DNA of 12,674 nucleotides, taken from an uncultured Prevotella sp. (GTDB lineage: Bacteria > Bacteroidota > Bacteroidia > Bacteroidales > Bacteroidaceae). Positions within the stretch are counted from its first letter, which is position 1. Every line of letters starts with the position of its first letter. The notes under the pieces are model-generated. The model was given only the letters and a program-made list of their open reading frames with translations, searched no databases and was not told where the DNA came from. Location of the stretch: positions 1 through 12,674 of the forward strand of contig CALBLK010000027.1 of NCBI GenBank assembly GCA_937895845.1, given 5' to 3'. The position numbers were made by a program, and so were the translations under genes. Positions 1 to 6,161 of this stretch are shown here, one piece after another.

Positions 1-51
1 GCCGAACGCAATGAAGCTTGCTTTAATTGCTAAGGTGCAGCCTGTTTTCTA

Positions 52-83
52 CAAAGATAAGGTCATTTTCCTTTTCAAGCAAA
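52..83 (-). promoter_or_regulatory. Bacteroidota-type sigma promoter firing leftwards out of the window
   Basis: On the minus strand a TTTG (-33 element, 83-80) is followed after exactly 20 bases by TATCTTTG (-7 element, 59-52), matching the Bacteroides primary sigma factor consensus TTTG-N19-21-TAnnTTTG. The start site would be near position 45. No ATG follows on that strand inside the window, so the gene it serves starts beyond position 1. This is the best-matching promoter in the window. Confidence 0.6.
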
Positions 84-111
84 CATTCTACAAGAAATAT
101 TTGCCTACGGC

Positions 112-149
112 AAAACCCTTGATGCCTCCTTACGGACAAGCACCAAGGG
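112..149 (-). terminator. Possible Rho-independent terminator of the fucosidase gene
   Basis: Read on the minus strand, CCCTTG (149-144) can pair with CAAGGG (121-116), with a smaller inner TCC/GGA pairing, and is followed directly by four T residues (115-112). It lies about 20 bases past the fucosidase stop codon. The basal stem is only six pairs and the loop is long, so this is a plausible but modest terminator. Confidence 0.4.
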
Positions 150-169
150 TGACAGTTGGTCACACGACC

Positions 170-3100
170 TTATTTTCCATGCACTTTCTTTCCGTTGATG
201 ATGCTCACACCTTGCCGCGGCTTGCCCAACGGACGGCCACCAAGGTCATAGGCCCTCGCCGCGCCCGAGGCCGGAAGGGCTGTGGCATGGACACCTGTCC
301 CTGTCTGTCCTGCTGGGCCAAGATACTCAAGCCGGAAGTTGTCAAACTTGAGGTTGTTGGAGGTGAAGCCCGAAAGCCGGATGCCAAGGGTCACGTCAGC
401 AGGACTGCCCAGTTCGAAGTCCAGGGATACATTCTCCCCCATCTCCCCATTACTGCCAAGCGGCTGCTCACAGGCATTGGCAAAGAGGAAAGCATTGTCG
501 CCGCCACTCATGCGGTAAACGGCAATCCTGTATTTTCCCTCCGGCAGCAGACTGACGGTCTGGCTCACCGACCGGTCGGACAGCGTGCCCGATGACTGCC
601 AGTTGTTCATGTAGAGCGTGCCGTCACAACCCGGCAGATAGCCGCGCTCCACCTCTCCACCGCCAGTCACCACCCAGCCGATGGGCTTGCGGTTCTCGTC
701 ATACCGCTCAAAGCTGCGGTTGGTTATCAAGTAGGAGATATTTCTGTGTGTGATGCCACCAGTCTCAGGCAGCTTCTCATACTGCCGCATCCAGTCAGTC
801 CGCCCGATGGCATAAAGATCTACATGGGCAGCCTCGCCGGCGGCCTTTGCGGCCGAGAACTCTGCGCCATCCACAGCGGCGCCACTCTCCCAGGGGCCTA
901 TATAGGCATCGCTGGCCTGGTTCTTGAAAGCCCACCCCTCTGCCTCCGACCACGTAGGTTCCACATAGGCGACTGCGCGGTTGCCGTCACCCGCATAGTT
1001 GTTGTCCTTGGCAAAGTCACTGTAAGTCTGCCAAACCACCTTGCTCCACCCCTCGGTGCGGAAATGGCGGCTGTGGTCAGCCATGCTTGAGATGATGAAC
1101 TTGCGGGCACTGTCACCAATGGCAAGGCCACTGTCACTGCCATCAAAGGCATCCAGGGTCCAGACAGCCGTCTCGTCGGCATTGGGGTTGGCGTTGTCCG
1201 CATAGCACATGGCATACGTTCCCTGCCAGTTTTTGTCACCGGCAGCCGGCCGGGCCACGACAGGCATTCCAAGGCTGCGGTCAACCATGGCGAAATAATG
1301 CTGCGACCAGTCCATGCCAGGCTCCATGCCATTCACCTTTGCCCATCCGCCCGCGGTGAGCTTGTCGGCAAAAGGGCTGTTGTCACTGTCCAGCAGGAAG
1401 AAGCCCAACTTGACAGCCCGGAACTCCTGGGTGGCCGGGCCGGCGCTCAGGTTGGCCTGCCAGCCCACATACACCTCCTGTTCCTGCTCAATCTTCACAT
1501 AAAGTCCATACAGGTCGTTGCCCTCCTTGCCATGGTTCACCTGATAGCAAGCCATACTTGTGGCCGGAATGTCGTCCGTGGCGCACAGCTCCTTGGAAAC
1601 GAACAGCCAGGCGTCGCCACTCAGGCCATACAGGGAGTTGTAGGCCGCCCCGAAATAATAAGTCCCGGGCTGGAGGGTCACCTTTCTGTATATACGGGCG
1701 TTGGCGAGGTCACCGTCAAGGTTTGCGTCACGGTCATTCCACACACCAAGGGAGATGCCGCGCGTTCCGCCATAGCTGTCCAGCCCCTGCCGGTTGCCCT
1801 CACTGCTGTTGGCAATGTTATAGTTTTCCACGGTCCAGTTTTCGAGTGCGCCGTAGCGTCCGCCCAGTGTTCCCGAGAAGTTGTCAGCCTCGGCCAGCAC
1901 GGAGGCGGTCATATTCTCGCGCACAGAGCCTGAGAGCAGTCCGCCACCGTTCAGTCCGTTTCTATCCAGATCAGCGTAAGCCGCCACCAAGGCGGCCCGG
2001 GCTGCGCGGACTGCCGCCTCGTCAGCGCTGTCCACTGCCTTGGCCTGGGCCACAGCAGCAACAAGGGCGTCAACTTTAGCTGTGCTGTACTTGCCGCTGT
2101 TCACCTCAGAAGAGTTTCTCCGGTAGTCGTCACACAGGCTCTCCAGGTCACCGGCGGCAGCCTGCAGCTGCTCATAGTCCGACCGTGTGTCGGCCGCAAG
2201 GGTGATGCGGAACACCGGGGCTATCTCGTTGGGGCGCGTGGCCGGCACGTCAATGACAAGGCCCCGGACGCCCTGGGTGAAAGGCACCTCGCCGTAGCCC
2301 AGCAGGTGTACGGCAGTCACCTTGCCGCTATAATACTCTGAAACGGGCGAGAACGCCCTCATGGTGTACTTGCCGGCATCGGGCCAGGCAAGGATTGTAG
2401 CGTACACATGGCCGTCCTTGGTGACATAGCGCACATCCTTGCTGCTGTAACGCTGCCCCTCGTTGAACCCCTGTGCGTTCATGCCATTGGTGCCCTCGGC
2501 CAGCGGCCCCTCGCCAAAGCACTTCCACACCCGGGTGCCATAGATGCTCTCGCTGTTGACCTCCATCCATGCCTGGATGCCGTCGAGCACGGCGGCCTCT
2601 TTCTCATCGTATGTCCCGTCGGCGCGCAGGGGCACGGAGAGCAGCAGGTTGCCGTTCTTGCTCACGATGTCAACCAGCATGCAGACCACGGTGGCGGCAC
2701 TCTTGTAACGGTTCTGCCGGTAGGCAGGCAGGCTGTAGTGCCACTCGCCGATGCAGGTGCAGGTCTGCCAGTATTTCTCCTGCGGGCGGTCGGGGATGCC
2801 GCGCTCCACGTCCCACAGCATGGCCTCCTTCTGCTCGTCGGGCAATATCTTGCCGCAAGCCACGACCTCGGCCTTGCCACCGGCGGCCCGGTTGGCCGAA
2901 TGGTTGTAGTAGTGGGCCAGGAAGTCCTGCCCCCACTGGTTGTCGCAGCCCCAGAAAGGCAGCACGGTGTCGTCAAAATAGATGATGTCGGGGCTGTAGG
3001 CGTTCACCATCTGCCGGCAGCGGTTCTGCAACTTGGTCTTGTAGGCCTCACCGGGCAGGCTCGCGCCGTTGCCCCACTCCCACTGGCTGTGGATGGTGCC

Positions 3101-3787
3101 TGGGTTCTCCCAGCCGGCAGAGTGCGGGTGGTTCTGGGCGTAGAGCTCCTGAGGGTCCATGCCCTCCCACCACTGGCCCGCGCCGTCGGCCTTGGTCAGG
3201 TTGCCGTCGTACTTCTGCGAAGGCTCCAGCCATGTCCAGGCATGACTGGCGTGGATGCTCACGCCAAACTTGAGCCCGTGCCTGCGGGCGGCCTCGGCCC
3301 ACCCCTTGACGAGGTCGCGCCTGGGACCGACGTTCACGGAGTTCCACTCCTGGTAGGGACTGTCCCATAGGTCAAAATTGTCATGGTGGTTGCCCAGGGC
3401 CATGAAATACTTGCAGCCCACCTTGGCATACTTGTCCATGATGGCCTCGGGGTCCCAGCGCTCCGCCTTCCAGTCGCGGCAGAACTCCTTGAGCCCATAC
3501 TCGCGGGGGTTGAAGTGGATGCCGCGGCGCTCGTCATAGGGGCTGTCGCTGTAATACATGAAGCGGGCAAACCAGTCGCCGCTCTCTGCCTGGCACTGCG
3601 GGCCCCAGTGCGCCCACAGGCCAAACTTGGCATCCTTGAACCACTCGGGGCACTCCCATTGTTTCAGGGACTCCCAGCTGTTGCTGTACGCGCCCCGCTC
3701 CATCGGCACGTTCTCCGGCAGGTCACCGGCGGCCGCCGGCAGTGCGAGTGCCAGCAACACGCCGGCTGTCAATGATGTTTTTCTCAT
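170..3787 (-). CDS. Secreted multidomain GH29 alpha-L-fucosidase
   Basis: Predicted glycoside hydrolase family 29 alpha-L-fucosidase, 1205 residues, which would release terminal L-fucose from glycans outside the cytoplasm. The start at 3787 is preferred over an in-frame ATG at 3814, because it has AAAAGGA 8 bases upstream and puts a clean signal peptide first (MRKTSLTAGVLLALALPAAA, then GD). GH29 landmarks in the first ~400 residues are KFGLWAHWGP (near 54-63), GNHHDNFDLWDS (near 132-143) and DIIYFDD (near 267-273), whose first D of the DD is the likely nucleophile. A helical, Ala-rich linker (about 530-610) leads to two predicted beta-rich domains (about 630-800 and 1015-1160), the latter like a carbohydrate-binding jelly roll. 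The tail AYDLGGRP...VSIINGKKV resembles Prevotella C-terminal tails related to type IX secretion signals. Most characterised GH29 enzymes are far shorter. The GH29 call is firm; fucose linkage preference is not visible. Confidence 0.9.
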   Translation of the reverse strand: MRKTSLTAGVLLALALPAAAGDLPENVPMERGAYSNSWESLKQWECPEWFKDAKFGLWAHWGPQCQAESGDWFARFMYYSDSPYDERRGIHFNPREYGLKEFCRDWKAERWDPEAIMDKYAKVGCKYFMALGNHHDNFDLWDSPYQEWNSVNVGPRRDLVKGWAEAARRHGLKFGVSIHASHAWTWLEPSQKYDGNLTKADGAGQWWEGMDPQELYAQNHPHSAGWENPGTIHSQWEWGNGASLPGEAYKTKLQNRCRQMVNAYSPDIIYFDDTVLPFWGCDNQWGQDFLAHYYNHSANRAAGGKAEVVACGKILPDEQKEAMLWDVERGIPDRPQEKYWQTCTCIGEWHYSLPAYRQNRYKSAATVVCMLVDIVSKNGNLLLSVPLRADGTYDEKEAAVLDGIQAWMEVNSESIYGTRVWKCFGEGPLAEGTNGMNAQGFNEGQRYSSKDVRYVTKDGHVYATILAWPDAGKYTMRAFSPVSEYYSGKVTAVHLLGYGEVPFTQGVRGLVIDVPATRPNEIAPVFRITLAADTRSDYEQLQAAAGDLESLCDDYRRNSSEVNSGKYSTAKVDALVAAVAQAKAVDSADEAAVRAARAALVAAYADLDRNGLNGGGLLSGSVRENMTASVLAEADNFSGTLGGRYGALENWTVENYNIANSSEGNRQGLDSYGGTRGISLGVWNDRDANLDGDLANARIYRKVTLQPGTYYFGAAYNSLYGLSGDAWLFVSKELCATDDIPATSMACYQVNHGKEGNDLYGLYVKIEQEQEVYVGWQANLSAGPATQEFRAVKLGFFLLDSDNSPFADKLTAGGWAKVNGMEPGMDWSQHYFAMVDRSLGMPVVARPAAGDKNWQGTYAMCYADNANPNADETAVWTLDAFDGSDSGLAIGDSARKFIISSMADHSRHFRTEGWSKVVWQTYSDFAKDNNYAGDGNRAVAYVEPTWSEAEGWAFKNQASDAYIGPWESGAAVDGAEFSAAKAAGEAAHVDLYAIGRTDWMRQYEKLPETGGITHRNISYLITNRSFERYDENRKPIGWVVTGGGEVERGYLPGCDGTLYMNNWQSSGTLSDRSVSQTVSLLPEGKYRIAVYRMSGGDNAFLFANACEQPLGSNGEMGENVSLDFELGSPADVTLGIRLSGFTSNNLKFDNFRLEYLGPAGQTGTGVHATALPASGAARAYDLGGRPLGKPRQGVSIINGKKVHGK

Positions 3788-3834
3788 AACTGTGTTCCTT
3801 TTATTGGTAATCATAGGCTTTTAGTTTCGATGCC

Positions 3835-3842
3835 CAAAGGTA
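3835..3842 (-). promoter_or_regulatory. Probable -7 element of the fucosidase promoter
   Basis: TACCTTTG on the minus strand fits TAnnTTTG and would start transcription near 3828, giving a leader of about 40 bases before the ATG at 3787. No good TTTG -33 element is seen at the usual distance, which would fit a promoter that needs an activator such as the divergent AraC-type protein. Confidence 0.5.
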
Positions 3843-3899
3843 CGCACTTTGCCGCGAAGGCCATCGGATATTTTTTGCGAAGAATAGCACAAAGTTGAC

Positions 3900-3912
3900 T
3901 TTTTGGCAAAAA
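3900..3912. promoter_or_regulatory. Palindrome in the divergent fucosidase/AraC spacer, possible operator
   Basis: TTTTTG-G-CAAAAA is a perfect 13-base palindrome with one central base. It sits between the two divergent genes, about 60 bases upstream of the fucosidase -7 element and just ahead of the regulator's own -7 element. Its position suits a binding site for a regulator. AraC-type proteins more often use direct repeats, so binding by the neighbouring protein is only a guess. Confidence 0.3.
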
Positions 3913-3940
3913 CTGCACCGGCAGGCAGAAAAACTATGCG

Positions 3941-3948
3941 TATATTTG
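3941..3948 (+). promoter_or_regulatory. Probable -7 element of the araC-type gene promoter
   Basis: TATATTTG matches TAnnTTTG exactly. Transcription would begin around 3951-3955, only a few bases before the ATG at 3957, so the mRNA would be almost leaderless if that ATG is used. No -33 TTTG is seen at normal spacing. Confidence 0.5.
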
Positions 3949-3956
3949 CAACCGTT

Positions 3957-4814
3957 ATGAAAATTCCCATTGAGTCAATGAATTTCCAGTTGCTCAACGT
4001 TGGCCTTGCGCATTTGGACGGCAACTGGAACTGGCAGGGCGTTTCGTCACCCTTCACACGCATCTATCTGGTGACGGAGGGGAAGGCCTGGCTCGTCCTG
4101 AAAGACCGGAGCGTGCCGCTGCGGCCCGGCCACCTCTACATCATTCCGGCCCACACCATGCACAGCTACCGGTGCGAGGGGAGGTTCTCCCACTATTACA
4201 TGCACTTCTACGAGGGCTTCAAGAACAAGATGGCGGTGTTCGACTGCTACGAGTTCCCCACTGAGGTGGAGGGCGGACAGCTCGAAGCGTGCATCTTCGC
4301 AAGCATGTGCGCGCACTACCCCGAGGCCGAGCTGCCCGCAAGCGACCCCTCGCAGTATGACAACATCGGGCATTTCATCGACTATGTGCGGCGCTACAAC
4401 GAGCTTCCGCTTGCCAGGAAACTCGAGCTGCGCGGAAGCATCCTGCTGCTGTTCTCGCGCTTTGTCAGCTGCGCGAAGGCCCGGATGTGGACGGAGGACA
4501 GGCGGCTCGCCGAGGTGCTGGGCTACATCCACAGCCACGTCTGCCGGGAAACCACGCTCGACGACCTGGTGGCGGTGGCCTGTGTCACCAAGTCTCACCT
4601 GATACGTCTCTTTGACAGGAGCATTGGCGTCTCCCCCTTGCAATACATCAACAGGAAGAAGATAGAGCGGGCGCAGCTGATGCTCATCACGGAGGACACG
4701 CCCATCAAGGAGATAGCCTACCGCCTGGGCTACAACGACTACTCCTATTTCATTCGCTCATTCCGGAAAATGACCGGCATCACGCCCATGCGCTACCGGC
4801 TCAGCATGAGGTGA
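3957..4814 (+). CDS. AraC-family transcriptional regulator
   Basis: A 285-residue one-component regulator. Residues about 10-90 look like the cupin-type sensor half of AraC proteins (TRIYLVTEGKAWLVL, then PGHLYIIPAHTMHSY), expected to bind a small sugar-like ligand. Residues about 180-285 hold the two helix-turn-helix DNA-binding unit, with the family signature IKEIAYRLGYNDYSYFIRSF and the closing TGITPMRYR. The start at 3957 is chosen because a -7 promoter element ends at 3948, so earlier in-frame TTG (3903) and ATG (3936) codons would lie upstream of the transcript start; ATG 3978 is the alternative. The gene is divergent from the GH29 fucosidase, 169 bases away, making that gene its likeliest target. 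The inducer is not visible; L-fucose or a fucosylated oligosaccharide is an inference from context. Confidence 0.9.
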   Translation: MKIPIESMNFQLLNVGLAHLDGNWNWQGVSSPFTRIYLVTEGKAWLVLKDRSVPLRPGHLYIIPAHTMHSYRCEGRFSHYYMHFYEGFKNKMAVFDCYEFPTEVEGGQLEACIFASMCAHYPEAELPASDPSQYDNIGHFIDYVRRYNELPLARKLELRGSILLLFSRFVSCAKARMWTEDRRLAEVLGYIHSHVCRETTLDDLVAVACVTKSHLIRLFDRSIGVSPLQYINRKKIERAQLMLITEDTPIKEIAYRLGYNDYSYFIRSFRKMTGITPMRYRLSMR

Positions 4815-4866
4815 CGGCCGGCCCCGGCAGAACTGCCTGCCCTGCGCACCTGTTCCACCCAACTTT

Positions 4867-4994
4867 CCGAAACGGCCGGTTCCGGCGCGCCATCCGGTTC
4901 GTTCCGGCCTGCGAAACGGGCCGTATGAGCACGCGAAACGGCCCATATCGCAGCGCGATATGGGCCGTTTGACAAGCCGGAATGGGCCGTATTG
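4867..4994. repeat. Cluster of short palindromic repeats around an AACGGGCCGTAT core
   Basis: Several variants of one 12-14 base unit occur in both orientations: AACGGCCGGT at 4870, AACGGGCCGTATGA at 4915-4928, AACGGCCCATAT at 4937-4948, ATGGGCCGTTTGA at 4960-4972 and ATGGGCCGTATTGA at 4982-4995. The arrangement resembles intergenic REP/BIME-type palindromes. It fills the space between two convergent genes. Copies elsewhere in the genome cannot be assessed from this window. Confidence 0.5.
4936..4970. terminator. Perfect 16-bp hairpin between convergent genes, likely bidirectional terminator
   Basis: Positions 4936-4951 pair perfectly with 4955-4970 across a three-base loop (AGC). The stem is flanked by AAA on the left and TTT on the right, as expected for a terminator working in both directions. 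It lies 122 bases past the araC-type stop codon and 57 bases past the lipoprotein stop codon on the other strand. There is no longer T tract, so termination is inferred from position and stem strength. Confidence 0.5.
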
Positions 4995-5026
4995 AAAACA
5001 AGGTTGCCCCGGACAGCACAAAAGCC

Positions 5027-5392
5027 CTATTGCTTGGTGAAATTCAAGCCACCCAAGGTCATCTTGTTGATGGCCACATTTGCCTTGTAAGTGCCATTCT
5101 TCATATACATCTTTTCGGTTGTGCCAATGATGGTCAGCTCTGCCTTTTCCTTATTGTAAGAATACTCAAAGGCACCATCCATGGCATTTCCGTCTGTACG
5201 AATCATCTCACGCCCTGTAAAATCAGCATTGAACTGAACAGAATAACCGTCAATGTCGTCACACTTCCAGGTTCCAACGATGGTCGATGTCGGTATGTCA
5301 TCATCGTCATCACTGCTGCAGGAGGCGAAAGACACCACACTGCAAACCAGCAGCATCTGTACCAACAAAAGGTTCCAAAACTTTGTTTTCAT
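5027..5392 (-). CDS. Small surface lipoprotein, lipocalin-like
   Basis: A 121-residue protein starting MKTKFWNLLL, with a hydrophobic signal and a lipobox ending FASC, so lipidation is expected at Cys25. The residues right after it, SSDDDDD, are an acidic run of the type known in Bacteroides and Capnocytophaga to send lipoproteins to the outer face of the outer membrane. The mature part contains IVGTWKCDD and VQFNADFTG, the pattern of small lipocalin-like beta-barrel domains found in many Bacteroidales lipoproteins of unknown role. An in-frame extension to 5686 exists, but it would bury the signal peptide, so the ATG at 5392 is used. The gene is convergent with the AraC-type gene and sits downstream of a candidate structured RNA. 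It is less GC-rich than the neighbouring genes. The ligand and function are unknown. Confidence 0.8.
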   Translation of the reverse strand: MKTKFWNLLLVQMLLVCSVVSFASCSSDDDDDIPTSTIVGTWKCDDIDGYSVQFNADFTGREMIRTDGNAMDGAFEYSYNKEKAELTIIGTTEKMYMKNGTYKANVAINKMTLGGLNFTKQ

Positions 5393-5403
5393 AACATATT
5401 TCC

Positions 5404-5411
5404 CTAAATTA
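5404..5411 (-). promoter_or_regulatory. Weak -7-like element just upstream of the lipoprotein gene
   Basis: TAATTTAG on the minus strand matches TAnnTTTG at all but one base and lies 12 bases before the ATG. No -33 partner is seen at the right distance. It is offered only as the alternative to transcription coming from further upstream. Confidence 0.2.
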
Positions 5412-5437
5412 CGTGTCGGGCGCAACTTCTTTTGGCC

Positions 5438-5897
5438 GGCAGACTCTCCATGACCAGCGATTGAATGATTAAGGATTTGTTTGTTACGACAACAAAAAGG
5501 CGTGAGAGTCCACCCGCTACTCATCCCACCTTTAGAGGCTTCTCGCATTGCCCGATATTGTAGAACGAGCAACGAGAAGCCCCACGCCGATATGAACATA
5601 ACACCTCCACAGACAGCCGCACATGACCGTCTGTCCCCGCGATGGGGAAGCCAACCAAGGGGCATACCATGGATGCGAAACATCACATCAACTAGGACAT
5701 CTACGTTGCCTCATCTCTGACAATATCTGAATCTTTGCGAGAAATTCCTAAAGGTCAAAGACAAGACGCCTGTAAACGTCTTTTCTATATGTCGTGGAAG
5801 CCTTCTGCCATGCCTGACAGCACACCTCCGGGGCGGTCACTGAGCCATGATATGGTATATACCAGGCGTTTCGGCAGCGGCAAAGAACGGTCTTCCA
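5438..5897 (-). ncRNA. Candidate structured RNA of unknown family upstream of the lipoprotein gene
   Basis: There is no credible coding frame here, but the minus strand folds well. The helices are: 5782-5775 with 5770-5763 (8 pairs); 5762-5756 with 5737-5731 (7); 5634-5625 with 5618-5609 (10); 5583-5573 with 5545-5535, continuing as 5572-5566 with 5554-5548 (18 pairs, two-base bulge, 11-base loop); and 5514-5504 with 5448-5438 (11), enclosing 5496-5491 with 5485-5480. Nine non-Watson-Crick positions inside these helices are G-U on the minus strand and A-C on the plus strand, which points to the minus strand as the RNA. The 5' end would be near 5895 (-7 element at 5902-5909). It may end at the T run at 5498-5494 or continue as a leader of the lipoprotein mRNA. 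By eye I do not recognise tmRNA, RNase P RNA or SRP RNA. Confidence 0.45.
5494..5588 (-). terminator. Terminator-like stem with T5 inside the candidate RNA
   Basis: On the minus strand GGCGTG?-type closing stem 5588-5583 pairs with 5504-5499 (6 G/C-rich pairs), encloses the 18-pair hairpin, and is followed immediately by TTTTT (5498-5494). This could mark the 3' end of a free-standing RNA or a regulated stop before the lipoprotein gene. The long enclosed region makes it an unconventional terminator. Confidence 0.3.
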
Positions 5898-5901
5898 AAT
5901 G

Positions 5902-5909
5902 CAAAAGTA
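5902..5909 (-). promoter_or_regulatory. Possible -7 element for the candidate structured RNA
   Basis: TACTTTTG on the minus strand matches TAnnTTTG. The nearest upstream TTTG (5943-5940) is 30 bases away rather than 19-21, so the -33 element is missing or non-standard. Transcription would start near 5895 and run towards the lipoprotein gene. The AT-rich stretch from about 5910 to 5995 holds nothing else that I can name. Confidence 0.35.
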
Positions 5910-5998
5910 ATAAAAATATTTAATTTCTAAGCTGGTACTCAAAAAAAATAATTGCGCCTATGGGTTTGAACAAAACAAGATGACACAGTGAAAAGCAG

Positions 5999-6034
5999 CA
6001 GCCCTCAAGCGTCTGAACGGACGCTTGAGGGCTG
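5999..6034. terminator. Perfect 15-bp hairpin, second structure downstream of the MFS gene
   Basis: Positions 5999-6013 pair with 6020-6034 around a six-base loop (TGAACG). On the minus strand the stem is followed by CTG and then CTTTTC, a weak T tract, so it could act as a backup terminator for leftward transcription from the MFS gene. It shares the run CTCAAGCG in its left arm with the hairpin at 6081-6129. Confidence 0.4.
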
Positions 6035-6080
6035 TCAGCGGCTCGCACCACTGGTATGCCAGAGGAGGCCAAGCCAAGCA

Positions 6081-6129
6081 GAAGAGGATGGTCTCAAGCG
6101 CGCTTTAGCCGTTTGAGACCATCCTCTTC
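6081..6129. terminator. Perfect 17-bp hairpin just past the MFS stop codon
   Basis: Positions 6081-6097 pair perfectly with 6113-6129. The 15-base loop can form a few further pairs (GC-TTTA-GC). It begins 33 bases past the MFS stop codon and is the best candidate for that gene's terminator, although no T run follows on the minus strand. Confidence 0.5.
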
Positions 6130-6161
6130 ACGTTATCATCTCTGCTGTTGTCAAGCAGACA

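Noticed and set aside
11..595. Plus-strand open frame beginning at ATG 11
   Set aside because: The first 50 residues look protein-like, but the frame runs on into sequence antisense to the fucosidase, and a strong leftward promoter and a possible terminator occupy the same bases.
2408..3370. Plus-strand open frame of 320 codons opposite the fucosidase
   Set aside because: It lies wholly within the GH29 catalytic domain on the other strand and its translation is low-complexity Val/Ala/Gly/Leu-rich, as for an antisense shadow. The same applies to the frames opposite murF-alr at 8057-9037 and 9113-9937.
5393..5686. N-terminal extension of the lipoprotein to an ATG at 5686
   Set aside because: It would place the signal peptide and lipobox in the middle of the protein. 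The extension overlaps the RNA helices and shows no domain.
5438..5897. tmRNA, RNase P RNA or SRP RNA
   Set aside because: I looked for a tmRNA tag frame and CCA end, for the RNase P GAGGAAAGTCC core and for the SRP tetraloop region, and found none.
5735..5942. Short open frames of 62-64 codons on both strands
   Set aside because: Neither has a start context, homology that I recognise, or protein-like composition, and both lie in the region explained by the candidate RNA.
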